From Pseudomonas donghuensis (lineage in GTDB: Bacteria; Pseudomonadota; Gammaproteobacteria; Pseudomonadales; Pseudomonadaceae): a stretch of DNA of 63,177 nucleotides. Both the position numbers and the translations under genes were made by a program. Shown in pieces: positions 29,128 to 38,414 of this stretch (position 1 is its first letter; each line of letters starts with the position of its first letter). The DNA lies in contig NZ_JH650757.1 in the NCBI RefSeq assembly GCF_000259195.1, positions 415,086 through 478,262 on the forward strand. Reading direction: 5' to 3'. The notes under the pieces were generated by a model. That model saw nothing but the letters and a program-made list of their open reading frames with translations, was not told the origin of the DNA and made no database searches.

Positions 29128-31167
29128 TTACTTGATGCGCTGGCCCGGCTTGGCGCCGCTGTCAGGGCTGAGCAGGTAGATCTCTTCGCCGCCAGGGCCG
29201 GCTGCCATGACCATGCCTTCGGAGATGCCAAAGCGCATTTTGCGCGGTTTGAGGTTGGCGATCATCATGGTCAGGCGACCTTCGAGCTTGGCTGGGTCCG
29301 GGTAGGCCGACTTGATGCCGGAGAACACGTTGCGTTGTTCGTCGCCGATGTCCAGGGTCAGGCGCAGCAGCTTGTCAGCACCTTCCACGGCTTCGGCCTT
29401 GAGGATCAGCGCGACCCGCAGGTCGACAGCGGCAAAGGTGTCGAAGTCGATCTCGGCCGACAGCGGGTCCTTGGCCAGTTCGCCATTACCGGTGACGACG
29501 CTGGTCTGGCTGGCCGCCAGGTCTTCCTTGGAGGCCGCGGTCATGGCTTCGACCTTGGCTGGGTCGATACGGCTCATCAGCGCCTTGAACGGGTTGAGCT
29601 GGTGATTGCTCAGGCGGGTCTGATGGTCGGCCCAGGTCAGCGGGGCGACGTTGAGGAACGCCTCGGCGTCGGCGGCCAGCACGGGCAGTACCGGTTTGAG
29701 GAAGATCACCAGCTGGCGGAACAGGTTGATGCCCTGGGCGCAGATCGCCTGGACTTCGTCCTGCTTGCCTTCCTGCTTGGCCAGCGACCATGGCGCCTTG
29801 TCGGCGATCCAGGCGTTGGCGCGGTCGGCCAGGCCCATGATCTCGCGCATGGCGCGGGCAAAGTCGCGGCCTTCGTACGCTTCGGCAATGCCCGGAGCGG
29901 CGGCAAGGAAGGCTTCGGTCAGCTCTGGTGCGGCGTCGCCGTCAACCATGACGCCGTCGTTACCCTTGTGGATGAAACCGGCGCAGCGGCTGGCGATGTT
30001 GACCACCTTGCCGACCAGGTCGGAGTTGACCTTCTGGATGAAGTCTTCCAGGTTCAGGTCGAGGTCGTCGACGCCGCGGCCAAGCTTGGAGGCGTAGTAG
30101 TAGCGCAGGTACTCCGGCGCCAGGTGATCCAGGTAGGTGCGGGCCTTGATGAAGGTGCCGCGCGACTTGGACATCTTCGAGCCGTTGACGGTCAGGTAGC
30201 CGTGCACGTTGATACCGGTCGGCTTGCGGTAGCCGGCGCCTTCGAGCATGGCGGGCCAGAACAGGGCATGGAAGTTGACGATGTCCTTGCCGATGAAGTG
30301 GTACAGCTCGGCTTTCGAGTCCTTGCTCCAGAACGCGTCGAAGTCCAGCTCCGGGCGGCGGGCGCAGAGGTTCTTGAAACTGGCCATGTAGCCGATCGGT
30401 GCGTCCAGCCAGACGTAGAAGTACTTGCCCGGCTCATCGGGGATCTCGAAGCCAAAGTACGGCGCATCACGGGAGATGTCCCATTCCTGCAGGCCGGCAT
30501 CCAGCCATTCGGCGATCTTGTTGGCCACCGCGTCCTGCAGGGTGCCGCTGCGGGTCCACTGCTGGAGCATGGCCTGGAAGTCCGGCAGCTTGAAGAAGAA
30601 GTGCTGCGAGTCCTTGAGCACCGGCGTGGCGCCGGAGATCGCCGACTTGGGGTTCTTCAGCTCGGTTGGCGCGTAGGTGGCGCCGCATTTTTCGCAGTTG
30701 TCGCCGTACTGGTCTTCAGTCGCGCACTTGGGGCAGGTGCCCTTGATGAAGCGGTCGGCCAGGAACATTTTTTTGTCCGGGTCGAAGTACTGGGTGATCG
30801 AACGGGTAGCGATGTGCCCGGCGTCACGCAGCTTGAGGTAGATCTGGCTCGACAGTTCGCGGTTTTCTTCGGCGTGGGTCGAGTGGAAGTTGTCGAACTC
30901 GACCAGGAAGTCGGCGAAATCCCCGCTGTGCTCGGCCTGGACGGCGGCAATCAGCTGCTCGGGGGTGATGCCTTCTTTCTCGGCGCGCAGCATGATGGCC
31001 GAACCGTGGGCGTCGTCCGCGCAGACATAAATGCACTGGTTGCCGCGAAGCTTCTGGAAGCGCACCCACATGTCTGTCTGGATGTACTCGAGCATATGGC
31101 CAAGGTGAATGGAACCATTGGCATAGGGCAGGGCGCTGGTGACGAGAATCTGACGTGGCTCGGACAT
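29128..31167 (-). CDS. metG: Methionyl-tRNA synthetase
   Basis: Class I aminoacyl-tRNA synthetase of 679 residues. HIGH-like HLGH at residues 21-24 in [16 protein letters not shown] in [12 protein letters not shown], and the zinc knuckle CPKC...CEKC at about 144-161. A C-terminal tRNA-binding (EMAP/Trbp-like) domain covers about 575-679 with [12 protein letters not shown]. It charges initiator and elongator tRNA-Met in the cytosol. It is divergent from apbC over a 156-bp promoter region; the metG-apbC pair is common in gammaproteobacteria. Confidence 0.97.
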   Translation of the reverse strand: MSEPRQILVTSALPYANGSIHLGHMLEYIQTDMWVRFQKLRGNQCIYVCADDAHGSAIMLRAEKEGITPEQLIAAVQAEHSGDFADFLVEFDNFHSTHAEENRELSSQIYLKLRDAGHIATRSITQYFDPDKKMFLADRFIKGTCPKCATEDQYGDNCEKCGATYAPTELKNPKSAISGATPVLKDSQHFFFKLPDFQAMLQQWTRSGTLQDAVANKIAEWLDAGLQEWDISRDAPYFGFEIPDEPGKYFYVWLDAPIGYMASFKNLCARRPELDFDAFWSKDSKAELYHFIGKDIVNFHALFWPAMLEGAGYRKPTGINVHGYLTVNGSKMSKSRGTFIKARTYLDHLAPEYLRYYYASKLGRGVDDLDLNLEDFIQKVNSDLVGKVVNIASRCAGFIHKGNDGVMVDGDAAPELTEAFLAAAPGIAEAYEGRDFARAMREIMGLADRANAWIADKAPWSLAKQEGKQDEVQAICAQGINLFRQLVIFLKPVLPVLAADAEAFLNVAPLTWADHQTRLSNHQLNPFKALMSRIDPAKVEAMTAASKEDLAASQTSVVTGNGELAKDPLSAEIDFDTFAAVDLRVALILKAEAVEGADKLLRLTLDIGDEQRNVFSGIKSAYPDPAKLEGRLTMMIANLKPRKMRFGISEGMVMAAGPGGEEIYLLSPDSGAKPGQRIK

Positions 31168-31323
31168 GGGGGCTCGGCTACTTTTTTCGGCTACTTGAGA
31201 TGAAACGGTGATCGGCCACTATAAAACGCCGGGAAATATATTTCACCCCATGGACGTATCTGAACAGGTATGACGGGTTAGCATAGTGGCCTGTTTTGCT
31301 CAGTCTTTATAACGGGAGTCTCC

Positions 31324-32418
31324 ATGAGTGCCGTCACTCGCGCAGCCGTCGAAGCCGTACTTCGCCAGTACACCGACCCTTACCTGAACCAGGACCCGGT
31401 CAGCGCCGGCTGTGTCCAGGCCATCGATATCCAGGGCGATCGCGTCAGCGTGCAACTGCAACTGGGTTATGCCGCCGGTCTGTTCAAGAACGGCTGGGCG
31501 CAGGTTCTGCAAACGGCTGTCGAAGGTCTCGACGGGGTGGCTTCGGCGCAGGTCGAGATCACCTGCGTGATCGCCGCACACAAGGCCCAGGCGCAGATTC
31601 CGGGCCTGGCCAACGTCAAGAACATCATTGCCGTGGCGTCGGGCAAGGGCGGCGTCGGCAAGTCGACCACCGCCGCCAACCTGGCCCTGGCCCTGGCCCG
31701 TGAAGGTGCGCGGGTGGGGATTCTCGATGCTGATATCTATGGCCCGAGTCAGGGCGTGATGTTCGGTATCGCCGAAGGCACGCGGCCCCAGATCCGCGAA
31801 CAGAAGTGGTTCGTGCCGCTCAAGGCCCATGGTGTCGAGGTCATGTCCATGGCCTTTCTGACCGACGACAACACGCCGATGGTCTGGCGCGGGCCGATGG
31901 TCTCCGGGGCGCTGCTGCAGCTGGTGACGCAAACGGCCTGGGACGACCTCGATTACCTGGTCATCGATATGCCGCCGGGCACTGGCGATATCCAGCTGAC
32001 CCTGGCGCAGAAAGTCCCGGTGGCTGGCTCGGTCATCGTCACCACGCCGCAGGACCTGGCGCTGCTCGATGCCAAAAAGGGTGTGGAGATGTTCCGCAAG
32101 GTCAACATCCCGGTGCTGGGTGTGGTCGAGAACATGGCCGTGCACATCTGCTCCAACTGCGGTCATGCCGAGCATCTGTTCGGTGAGGGCGGCGGCGAGA
32201 AGCTGGCGGCCCAGTACGGTGTCGAGCTGCTGGCATCGCTGCCGTTGTCGATGCTGATCCGCGAGCAGGCCGACAGCGGCAAGCCGACGGCGATTGCCGA
32301 GCCGGAAAGCCAGATTGCCATGGTCTATCAGGAGCTGGCCCGTCAGGTCGGGGCGCGGATCGTGCTGCAGGAAGCAGCGGCGCCGACGATGCCGAATATC
32401 ACTATCAGCGAAGATTGA
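31324..32418 (+). CDS. apbC: Iron-sulfur cluster carrier protein ApbC/Mrp
   Basis: P-loop ATPase of 364 residues that carries [4Fe-4S] clusters to target proteins. An N-terminal DUF59/MIP18-like domain (about 1-90) is followed by the deviant Walker A GKGGVGKST at 107-115. Then DADIYGPSQ, the Walker B VIDMPPGTGD, and the cluster-binding CxxC in VHICSNCGHAEHLFGEGG. It acts in the cytosol, probably as a homodimer. Note that it is unrelated to the flavin transferase ApbE that Rnf flavinylation would need. Confidence 0.95.
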   Translation: MSAVTRAAVEAVLRQYTDPYLNQDPVSAGCVQAIDIQGDRVSVQLQLGYAAGLFKNGWAQVLQTAVEGLDGVASAQVEITCVIAAHKAQAQIPGLANVKNIIAVASGKGGVGKSTTAANLALALAREGARVGILDADIYGPSQGVMFGIAEGTRPQIREQKWFVPLKAHGVEVMSMAFLTDDNTPMVWRGPMVSGALLQLVTQTAWDDLDYLVIDMPPGTGDIQLTLAQKVPVAGSVIVTTPQDLALLDAKKGVEMFRKVNIPVLGVVENMAVHICSNCGHAEHLFGEGGGEKLAAQYGVELLASLPLSMLIREQADSGKPTAIAEPESQIAMVYQELARQVGARIVLQEAAAPTMPNITISED

Positions 32419-32425
32419 GGTGATG

Positions 32426-32498
32426 CTATCGCTGGCAAGCCAGCTCCCACAGGTTCTGCATGCACTGGACCTTGTGGGAGCTGGCTTGCCAGCGATGG
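32426..32498. repeat. REP inverted pair (GTGGGAGCTGGC class)
   Basis: The arms ctatcgctggcaagccagctcccaca (split over 32426-32451) and its near-perfect complement at 32472-32498 form a stem of over 20 bp. This class, with gtgggagctggcttgcc, differs from the gcgggcttgcccc class. It lies between apbC and the cold-shock gene terminator. Confidence 0.82.
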
Positions 32499-32526
32499 GC
32501 CACCAGACAGCCTAAAATCAAGGCAT

Positions 32527-32562
32527 AAAAAAAGCCCCACCTGTTAAGGGCGGGGCTTTTTT
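32527..32562 (-). terminator. Terminator of the cold-shock gene
   Basis: An aaaaaaagcccc / ggggcttttttt stem with a 13-base loop lies past the cold-shock stop. Symmetrical A and T tracts make it usable for apbC too. Confidence 0.9.
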
Positions 32563-32580
32563 CAAGCTGTAAAGCGGAAG

Positions 32581-32790
32581 TTAGATAACTTCTACTTCTT
32601 CAGCCTGCATGCCTTTCTGACCGCGGGTAGCGATGAAAGAGACCGCTTGGCCTTCTTTCAGGCTCTTGAAGCCGTCAGCCTTGATGGCTTTGAAGTGTAC
32701 GAACAGGTCGTCACCGGATTGTGGGGTGATGAAGCCGAAGCCTTTTTCATCGTTGAACCACTTAACGGTACCGGTTTGGCGATTGGACAT
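32581..32790 (-). CDS. cspA: Cold-shock domain protein CspA family
   Basis: A 69-residue single-stranded nucleic acid-binding protein. RNP1 is KGFGFI (about residues 16-21) and RNP2 is DLFVHF. The sequence opens [19 protein letters not shown], as in Pseudomonas CapA/CspA proteins. The ATG follows AAGGAGACAGACC. A rather long upstream stretch (32791-33000) suits the long leader that cold-shock mRNAs usually have, but I cannot confirm cold regulation from sequence. Confidence 0.94.
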   Translation of the reverse strand: MSNRQTGTVKWFNDEKGFGFITPQSGDDLFVHFKAIKADGFKSLKEGQAVSFIATRGQKGMQAEEVEVI

Positions 32791-33141
32791 GGTCTGTCTC
32801 CTTGGACAAAGTTAACTACGACTCAGGAAACGCCCTGGCCGAGACTGAGTGCAAAGAGGCAGAAAATTCATGAAGATGGGTTGATCGAAATCTTGCATCA
32901 GGTAGATATTCTCAGTGACACGTGCAGCACAGTGGCGTCACCTTAACCCTTTTTCCAGAACGTGCCAATGGTCTTGTGAAGCTTTCTCATAATTCATGAC
33001 TGACGGTGCTTCAGGCCCCCGCGCAGGCCCCGTCATACGTGGATCCGACGGTTGATGTCGCATGGAACTTTGAACCCGGCGCCGGGCCCGGTAAGATGCC
33101 GCACAGAATTTTTTCACCACGCAATTTCAGGACACCCCGCC
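32791..33141. other. Divergent region between cspA and dcd
   Basis: A 351-bp gap. It contains the cspA leader and promoter on the left and the dcd leader (Shine-Dalgarno AGGACACC at about 33129-33136) on the right. Short open frames here have no family resemblance. I saw no strong hairpins. Confidence 0.5.
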
Positions 33142-33708
33142 ATGAGCATCAAATCGGACAAGTGGATTCGCCGCATGGCGCTGGAACACGGCATGATCGA
33201 GCCTTTCGTCGAGCGCCAGGTGCGCGGTGAGAGCGACAACCGGCTGATCTCCTTCGGCGTCTCCAGCTACGGCTACGACGTGCGCTGCGCCGACGAGTTC
33301 AAGGTGTTCACCAACATCAACTCGGCGACCGTCGATCCGAAAAACTTTGATGCCGGCAGCTTTGTCGACGTCAAGAGCGACGTCTGCATCATCCCGCCGA
33401 ACTCCTTCGCCCTGGCCCGCACCGTCGAATACTTCCGTATCCCGCGTAACGTGCTGACCATCTGCCTGGGCAAGAGCACCTACGCCCGCTGCGGCATCAT
33501 CGTCAACGTCACCCCGCTTGAACCGGAGTGGGAAGGCCACGTGACCCTGGAGTTCTCCAACACCACCACGCTGCCGGCAAAGATCTACGCCAACGAAGGT
33601 GTGGCGCAGATGCTCTTCCTCGAATCCGATGAAGAATGTGAAGTGTCCTACAAGGATCGTGGCGGCAAATACCAGGGCCAGCGCGGCGTTACCTTGCCAC
33701 GCACCTGA
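33142..33708 (+). CDS. dcd: dCTP deaminase
   Basis: Trimeric enzyme of 188 residues making dUTP from dCTP, the main route to dTTP precursors in many bacteria. The start at 33142 gives [22 protein letters not shown]. Substrate and trimer motifs are present: [46 protein letters not shown] with the catalytic Glu, and the C-terminal [18 protein letters not shown]. Single-gene unit followed by an unrelated small ORF. Confidence 0.96.
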   Translation: MSIKSDKWIRRMALEHGMIEPFVERQVRGESDNRLISFGVSSYGYDVRCADEFKVFTNINSATVDPKNFDAGSFVDVKSDVCIIPPNSFALARTVEYFRIPRNVLTICLGKSTYARCGIIVNVTPLEPEWEGHVTLEFSNTTTLPAKIYANEGVAQMLFLESDEECEVSYKDRGGKYQGQRGVTLPRT

Positions 33709-33807
33709 GGCGACAAAGCGAGGGAATTCCTCGCCCCCGGCACACTCCAATGAGTTGAACTGTTCCGCTCGGCAACACGCCAGGCGGACGTCAACCAGGA
33801 GCAACCC

Positions 33808-34041
33808 ATGAAACTCGACCCGACCATCAGTGCCAAGCTGGCCGTGCTGCAGCCCAACAGCGTTGGGGTGCTGGCCTGGTCGTTGCTGGCACATCCGCAC
33901 CCGCATAGCGTGCAGGCGGGCGGCGTGCCCGGTCAGCCTGACCCGGACACCCCCGATTCACCGCAACCGGGTGAACATCCGCCGATGGAGCCGGGCGAGC
34001 CGACCTTGCCCGACGAGCCGCCACCAGCGCCGATCGCCTGA
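33808..34041 (+). CDS. Small proline-rich protein of unknown function
   Basis: A 77-residue ORF with a convincing AGGAG six bases before the ATG. The N-terminal half is moderately hydrophobic (SAKLAVLQPNSVGVLAWSLLAHPHPH). The C-terminal 40 residues are strongly Pro/Asp/Glu rich (PGQPDPDTPDSPQPGEHPP). There is no clear signal peptide or membrane helix. Its stop lies three bases from the convergent aotP stop. I do not recognise it; the good ribosome site and composition support translation, but homologue comparison is needed for certainty. Confidence 0.6.
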   Translation: MKLDPTISAKLAVLQPNSVGVLAWSLLAHPHPHSVQAGGVPGQPDPDTPDSPQPGEHPPMEPGEPTLPDEPPPAPIA

Positions 34042-34044
34042 CCC

Positions 34045-34809
34045 CTACTTGAGGTTGCCGCTCAGGAACTGACGCAAGCGCTCGCTTTTCGGATTGCCCA
34101 GCACCTCTTCCGGCGGCCCTTGTTCCTCCACCAGGCCCTGGTGAAGGAACATCACCTGGCTCGCCACTTTGCGCGCGAAGGCCATTTCGTGGGTGACCAT
34201 GATCATGGTCCGGCCTTCTTCGGCCAGGCCCTGAATCACCCGCAGCACTTCGCCGACCAGCTCCGGGTCGAGGGCCGAGGTCGGTTCGTCGAACAGCATG
34301 ACTTCCGGCTCCATGGCCAGCGCCCGGGCAATCGCCACCCGTTGCTGCTGGCCGCCGGAGAGGAACGCCGGGAACTGATCCGCCACCCGCGGCGCCAGAC
34401 CGACCTTGTCCAGGTAGCGGCGGGCGCGTTCTTCGGCCTCGTGCTTGCTTACCCCCAGTACCCGCCGCGGCGCCATGGCGATGTTGTCGAGTACGCTCAG
34501 GTGGCTCCACAGGTTGAAGTGCTGGAACACCATGGCCAGGCGCGTGCGCAGGCGCTGCAGCTCGTCCGGGTCGGTGACATGCAGGCCATGATGGTCGTGG
34601 GTCATGTGCACCGGCTTGCCGTCGAGGGTCATGCTGCCCTCGTTGGGTTGTTCGAGGAAGTTGATGCAGCGCAGGAAGGTACTCTTGCCCGAGCCGCTGG
34701 CGCCGATCAGACAGATCACGTCGCCGGTCTTGGCCTTGAGCGAAACGCCCTTGAGCACGTGATGCTCGCCGTAGCGTTTGTGCAGGTCTTCGATGGTCAG
34801 TTTGTACAT
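34045..34809 (-). CDS. aotP: Basic amino acid ABC transporter ATP-binding protein (AotP/HisP-like)
   Basis: A 254-residue importer ATPase: Walker A GASGSGKST (about 36-44), Q-loop MVFQHFNLWSH, signature [15 protein letters not shown], Walker [13 protein letters not shown]. The insertion containing MTHDHHGLHVTDPDELQRLRTRL is typical of HisP/AotP proteins. It is the last gene of a five-gene unit whose order (binding protein, two permeases, an AstE-like protein, ATPase) matches aotJQMOP of P. aeruginosa. No argR follows here, unlike aot, so this may be a paralogous system. Confidence 0.9.
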   Translation of the reverse strand: MYKLTIEDLHKRYGEHHVLKGVSLKAKTGDVICLIGASGSGKSTFLRCINFLEQPNEGSMTLDGKPVHMTHDHHGLHVTDPDELQRLRTRLAMVFQHFNLWSHLSVLDNIAMAPRRVLGVSKHEAEERARRYLDKVGLAPRVADQFPAFLSGGQQQRVAIARALAMEPEVMLFDEPTSALDPELVGEVLRVIQGLAEEGRTMIMVTHEMAFARKVASQVMFLHQGLVEEQGPPEEVLGNPKSERLRQFLSGNLK

Positions 34810-34832
34810 GCGCAGGCTCTAAAGGTAAGGGT

Positions 34833-35948
34833 TCAAGGCGACAACAGGTAGCCGCTGCGATAGGCCTGGTTGCCTGCCACATGGGCAACGACCATACCGG
34901 CGGTGGCCATGCGCCGCAGCGAGCGGGCATAAAGCAGGCCGGGCTGGGTATTGCGCACCGGGGTTACCCGGTCGCTGAGCGGATCGATGACTTCAGCGAT
35001 CAGCTCATTGGCTTGCAGGTACTGGCCCGGTTTGGCGTGAAACACCAGCAAGCCGCCCAGGGGCGTCGCCACAGGCTCCACACCGGCCAGCGGCGTTGCC
35101 GGGTAGCTCAGGGCGGGCAGGGCGGCGGGCTCGCCTTCAATGGCGCCGTAGCGGGTCAGGTAATCGAGGATTGCTGCGCAGTCCTGTTCCGCCAGTGGAT
35201 GGCTGACATCGCCCTGGCCACGCAATTCGACGGTCACCGAGAAGCTGCCCTGGGGGATCGGGAACTGCTTGGCGAAACGCTGCTGCAATTGCCACCAGAC
35301 CAGGGTAAAGCACTCATCGAAGGACTGGCCGCCCGAGTCGGTGGCCAGCAGGCTGGCCTGGGCTCCCAGGTAACGTGACAACGGCTCGACCTGTGGCCAG
35401 GCCTCCGGGGTGGTGTACAGGTGTGCCACGGCCTCGAAATCGCAGTGCAGGTCGAGCACCATCTCGGCATCGCAGGCCAGGCGTTGCAGGGTCAGGCGCT
35501 GGGATTGCAGCGGGGTGTGGGCGACATGGGCGTCCAGGGCGCGGCGCAGGCTTTCGCGAATCAGCGCGATGTTGTGCTGCGGGTCCTGGCTCAGGTGATC
35601 GGCGACCTGGTCGCCGACCTGGTCGCTCAGGTCGACGAAGTGGCGGTTGAAGTTTTCCCCGCTCTGCAGCTCATAACGGCCCAGTGGTACATCCATCAGC
35701 ACCTGTTCCAGGCCCACCGGGTTGGCAATTGGCACCAGCACGATCTCGCGGCGCAGCAAGCCCTGGTCCTCAAGCTCAGCCAGGCGTTGCTTGAGGTGCC
35801 AGGCCACCAGCATGCCGGGCAGTTCATCGGCGTGCAGCGAGGCCTGAATGTAGATCTTGCCGGCTTGCGGGGGGCCGAAGTGGAAGCTGTGGATCTGCCG
35901 GGCAATGCCTGGAACCGGCGCCAGAATGTCGTGAGTCGAGTGATGCAT
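34833..35948 (-). CDS. aotO: AstE/aspartoacylase-family protein within the transporter operon (AotO-like)
   Basis: A 371-residue M14-family zinc protein related to succinylglutamate desuccinylase and aspartoacylase. The zinc ligands appear as HADE (about residues 38-41, in IQASLHADELPG) and the third His in VLDLHCDFEA. A catalytic Glu is expected in VTVELRGQGD. The C-terminal part (about 290-371) is beta-rich with LVFHAKPGQYLQANELIAEV. It is placed between permease and ATPase genes, as aotO in the P. aeruginosa aot operon. Whether it deacylates imported N-acyl amino acids is unproven. Confidence 0.85.
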   Translation of the reverse strand: MHHSTHDILAPVPGIARQIHSFHFGPPQAGKIYIQASLHADELPGMLVAWHLKQRLAELEDQGLLRREIVLVPIANPVGLEQVLMDVPLGRYELQSGENFNRHFVDLSDQVGDQVADHLSQDPQHNIALIRESLRRALDAHVAHTPLQSQRLTLQRLACDAEMVLDLHCDFEAVAHLYTTPEAWPQVEPLSRYLGAQASLLATDSGGQSFDECFTLVWWQLQQRFAKQFPIPQGSFSVTVELRGQGDVSHPLAEQDCAAILDYLTRYGAIEGEPAALPALSYPATPLAGVEPVATPLGGLLVFHAKPGQYLQANELIAEVIDPLSDRVTPVRNTQPGLLYARSLRRMATAGMVVAHVAGNQAYRSGYLLSP

Positions 35949-35955
35949 ATCAGTC

Positions 35956-36666
35956 CTAGTGTGTCGGTCCTAGAAAAGCCAGCCAGCGACGTTCGGCGAG
36001 GCGGAACAAGCCTACCAGGGCGAAGGTCACGCACAGGTAGATGGCCGCAGCGATGCTGAACGACTGAAAAGTCAGAAACGTGGCCGAGTTGGCGTCACGG
36101 GCGACCTTGAGGATGTCCGGCACGGTGGCGGTGAAGGCCACTGTGGTGGAATGCAGCATCAGGATCACTTCGTTGCTGTAGTAGGGCAGCGAGCGGCGCA
36201 GCGCCGACGGCATGATGATATAAGCATAAAGTCTCCAGCCGCGCAGGCCGTAGGCCTTGGCTGCCTCGACTTCACCATGGTTCATGCTGCGGATCGCCCC
36301 GGCGAAAATCTCCGTGGTGTAGGCGCAGGTGTTGAGGGCAAAGGCGAGGATGGTGCAGTTCATCGCGTCGCGAAAGAAGCTGTCGAGCAGCGGTTGGGCG
36401 CGCACCGCTTCCAGGCTGTAGATCCCCGTGTAGCAGATCAGCAACTGGATATACAACGGCGTGCCGCGAAACAGGTAGGTGTAGAACTGGACCGGCCAGC
36501 GAATCCAGAAGCGCGGCGACACCCGGGCTATCGACAGCGGGATCGACACCACGAAACCGATGGCCAGCGATGCGGTCAGCAGCCACATGGTCATGGCCAG
36601 GCCAGTGATGTGGGTGCCGTCGGTGTAGAGGAAGGCGCGCCAGTATTCCTGCAAGAGTTCGATCAT
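35956..36666 (-). CDS. aotM: Basic amino acid ABC transporter permease (AotM/HisM-like)
   Basis: Inner-membrane permease of 236 residues. It has the N-terminal EYWRAFLYTDGTHITGLAMT region of HisM/AotM and the EAA loop EAAKAYGLRGWRLYAYIIMPSALRRS. Its ATG overlaps the stop of the partner permease by four bases. With AotQ it forms the translocation pore for arginine/ornithine-like substrates, inferred from family. Confidence 0.9.
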   Translation of the reverse strand: MIELLQEYWRAFLYTDGTHITGLAMTMWLLTASLAIGFVVSIPLSIARVSPRFWIRWPVQFYTYLFRGTPLYIQLLICYTGIYSLEAVRAQPLLDSFFRDAMNCTILAFALNTCAYTTEIFAGAIRSMNHGEVEAAKAYGLRGWRLYAYIIMPSALRRSLPYYSNEVILMLHSTTVAFTATVPDILKVARDANSATFLTFQSFSIAAAIYLCVTFALVGLFRLAERRWLAFLGPTH

Positions 36667-37391
36667 CGGATGGCCTCCCGGGTGCCGACGTTATAGCGCC
36701 GTTCCAGCCAGCGCAGGGCGACGTTCGAGGCGCTGGTGATCAACAGATAGATGAAGGCGGCGACCACCAGGAAGTAGAACAGCTGGTAGCTGCTCTTGCC
36801 GGCGTCCTGGGCGGCCTTGACCAGGTCGGCCAGGCCGATGATCGACACCAGGGCGGTGGCCTTGAGCATCACCATCCAGTTGTTGCCGATGCCTGGCAGG
36901 GCGAAGCGCATCATTTGCGGAAAGACCACGAAGCGGAAACGTTGCAGGCGTTTGAGCCCATAGGCGGTGGCTGCTTCGACCTGGCCGCGGGGCACGGCGA
37001 GGATGGCGCCGCGGAAGGTCTCGGTGAAATAGGCGCCGTAGATGAAGCCCAGGGTGATGACCCCGGCGGCGAATGGATCGATCTCGATGTATTCCCATTC
37101 CATGGTGTCGGTCAGGGTGGTCAGCCAGGTTTGCAGGCTGTAGAAAATCAGCAGCATCAGCACCAGGTCGGGCACGCCGCGAATCAGCGTGGTGTAGGCC
37201 TGGGCGATCAGGCGTAGCGGGCGCACTGGCGAGAGTTTGGCACTGGCACCGAGCAGGCCCAGGCCAACGCTGACCAGCAGCGACATGAAGGACAGTTTGA
37301 TGGTCATCCAGGTGCCCTGCAGCAGCAAGGGGCCGAAACCCTTCAAGCTGAATGCCGAGAGCCCCAGAAATTGCAGCAGGTCTTCGAACAT
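36663..37391 (-). CDS. aotQ: Basic amino acid ABC transporter permease (AotQ/HisQ-like)
   Basis: Inner-membrane permease of 242 residues with five hydrophobic helices. The EAA loop reads EAATAYGLKRLQRFRFVVFPQMMR, and RGVPDLVLMLLIFYS is characteristic of HisQ/AotQ. It comes after the binding-protein gene, from which it is separated by a perfect hairpin at 37423-37448. Confidence 0.9.
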   Translation of the reverse strand: MFEDLLQFLGLSAFSLKGFGPLLLQGTWMTIKLSFMSLLVSVGLGLLGASAKLSPVRPLRLIAQAYTTLIRGVPDLVLMLLIFYSLQTWLTTLTDTMEWEYIEIDPFAAGVITLGFIYGAYFTETFRGAILAVPRGQVEAATAYGLKRLQRFRFVVFPQMMRFALPGIGNNWMVMLKATALVSIIGLADLVKAAQDAGKSSYQLFYFLVVAAFIYLLITSASNVALRWLERRYNVGTREAIR

Positions 37392-37422
37392 GAACCGAAC
37401 CTATGCCAGTAGACGCGAACAG

Positions 37423-37448
37423 GTGGGAACCGGCATGGCCGGTTCCCA
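37423..37448 (-). other. Intercistronic hairpin between aotJ and aotQ
   Basis: gtgggaaccggc and gccggttcccac are exact complements over 12 bases with only two bases between (about ten pairs usable). No T-run follows. It occupies the same place as the hairpin between aatJ and aatQ, downstream of a binding-protein gene. Confidence 0.7.
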
Positions 37449-37454
37449 CATGGG

Positions 37455-38237
37455 TTATTTGCCGCTGTAGAGGTTCAGGTCACCGAAGTGTTTTTTCTGG
37501 ATTTGGGCATAGGTGCCGTCGTCGTGTAACGCTTTGATACCTTTGTCCAGGAGCGCCTTGAGCTCAGTGTTACCTTTTTTGATACCGATGGCGGTCTTGG
37601 ATGGCAGCAATTCGCTGTCGACCGGCTCGCTGACTTCGTAGTCGGCGCCTTTGGGCGACTTGAGAAAGCCCAGCTCAGCCTGGAGCATGTCCTGGATCGA
37701 GGCATCCAGGCGCCCGGAGGTCAGGTCTGCGTAGACCTGGTCCTGGTTCTGGTAGGCCTGGGTCTTGACCCCGGCCTTGTCCAGCACGGCTTTGGCGTAG
37801 GCTTCCTGGATAGTGCCCTGCTCGTAGCCGACGGTCTTGCCCTTGAGCGAGGCCGGGTCGGCGGTCAGGCCGGAACCTTTCTTGAACACCAGGCTGGTGG
37901 GACCGGAGAACAGCTCATTGGAGAAATCGATGACTTTCTCCCGCGCCGGGGTAACGGTCATCGACGAGATTACACCATCGAACTTGTTGGCCTTGAGCCC
38001 TGGAATCATGCCGTCGAAGTCGCTTTCCACCCACTTGCACTTGACCTTGAGCTCAGCACAGATGGCATTGCCCAGGTCGATGTCGAAGCCCACCAGGGTA
38101 CCGTCGGCGGCCTTCGATTCGAATGGTGCATAAGACGGATCAACGCCGAAGCGCAGCTCCTTGTATTCCTTGGCCAGGGTATTCCCCGCAGCCAGACACA
38201 ACGCGAGTGCGGAAAGCGTCAGCCATGCTTTTTTCAT
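37455..38237 (-). CDS. aotJ: Basic amino acid periplasmic binding protein (AotJ/HisJ-like)
   Basis: A 260-residue solute-binding protein. The start at 38237 (AAGGACACAC upstream) gives the signal peptide MKKAWLTLSALALCLAAGNTLA. The mature protein opens KEYKELRFGVDPSYAPFESKAADGTLVGFDIDL, the lysine-arginine-ornithine/histidine class. The Asp/Ser/Thr/Arg ligand pattern SMTVTPAREKVIDFS is present. It delivers substrate to the AotQM pore. First gene of the five-gene operon. Confidence 0.92.
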   Translation of the reverse strand: MKKAWLTLSALALCLAAGNTLAKEYKELRFGVDPSYAPFESKAADGTLVGFDIDLGNAICAELKVKCKWVESDFDGMIPGLKANKFDGVISSMTVTPAREKVIDFSNELFSGPTSLVFKKGSGLTADPASLKGKTVGYEQGTIQEAYAKAVLDKAGVKTQAYQNQDQVYADLTSGRLDASIQDMLQAELGFLKSPKGADYEVSEPVDSELLPSKTAIGIKKGNTELKALLDKGIKALHDDGTYAQIQKKHFGDLNLYSGK

Positions 38238-38370
38238 TGTGTGTCCTTGGATTCGCAAAGTGTTGGGGTGGCACAAAGCCGTTACCGGTCGATGCCAGAC
38301 AACACAGTGATAGCAAGTTTCACACCATATTCCAGCCGGCCCCCACAATGGATCGGTGTATGCATGATCC

Positions 38371-38400
38371 TGTGGGAGCTGGCTTTGCCAGCGATGGGCT
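38371..38400. repeat. Single REP element (GTGGGAGCTGGC class)
   Basis: tgtgggagctggctttgcc followed by agcgatgggct is one arm of the class seen at 32426-32498 and 59256-59331. It lies 14 bp after the cytochrome stop region, between it and aotJ. Confidence 0.7.
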
Positions 38401-38414
38401 GTAGCGCGGCGCTT

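Noticed and set aside
29335..31203. 622-residue plus-strand frame opposite metG
   Set aside because: MetG carries HIGH, KMSKS and zinc motifs; the antisense frame is a shadow of codon bias.
31324..32418. apbC as the flavin transferase for RnfD and RnfG
   Set aside because: The sequence is a P-loop Mrp ATPase with a CxxC motif; the flavin transferase is ApbE, a different family, not seen here.
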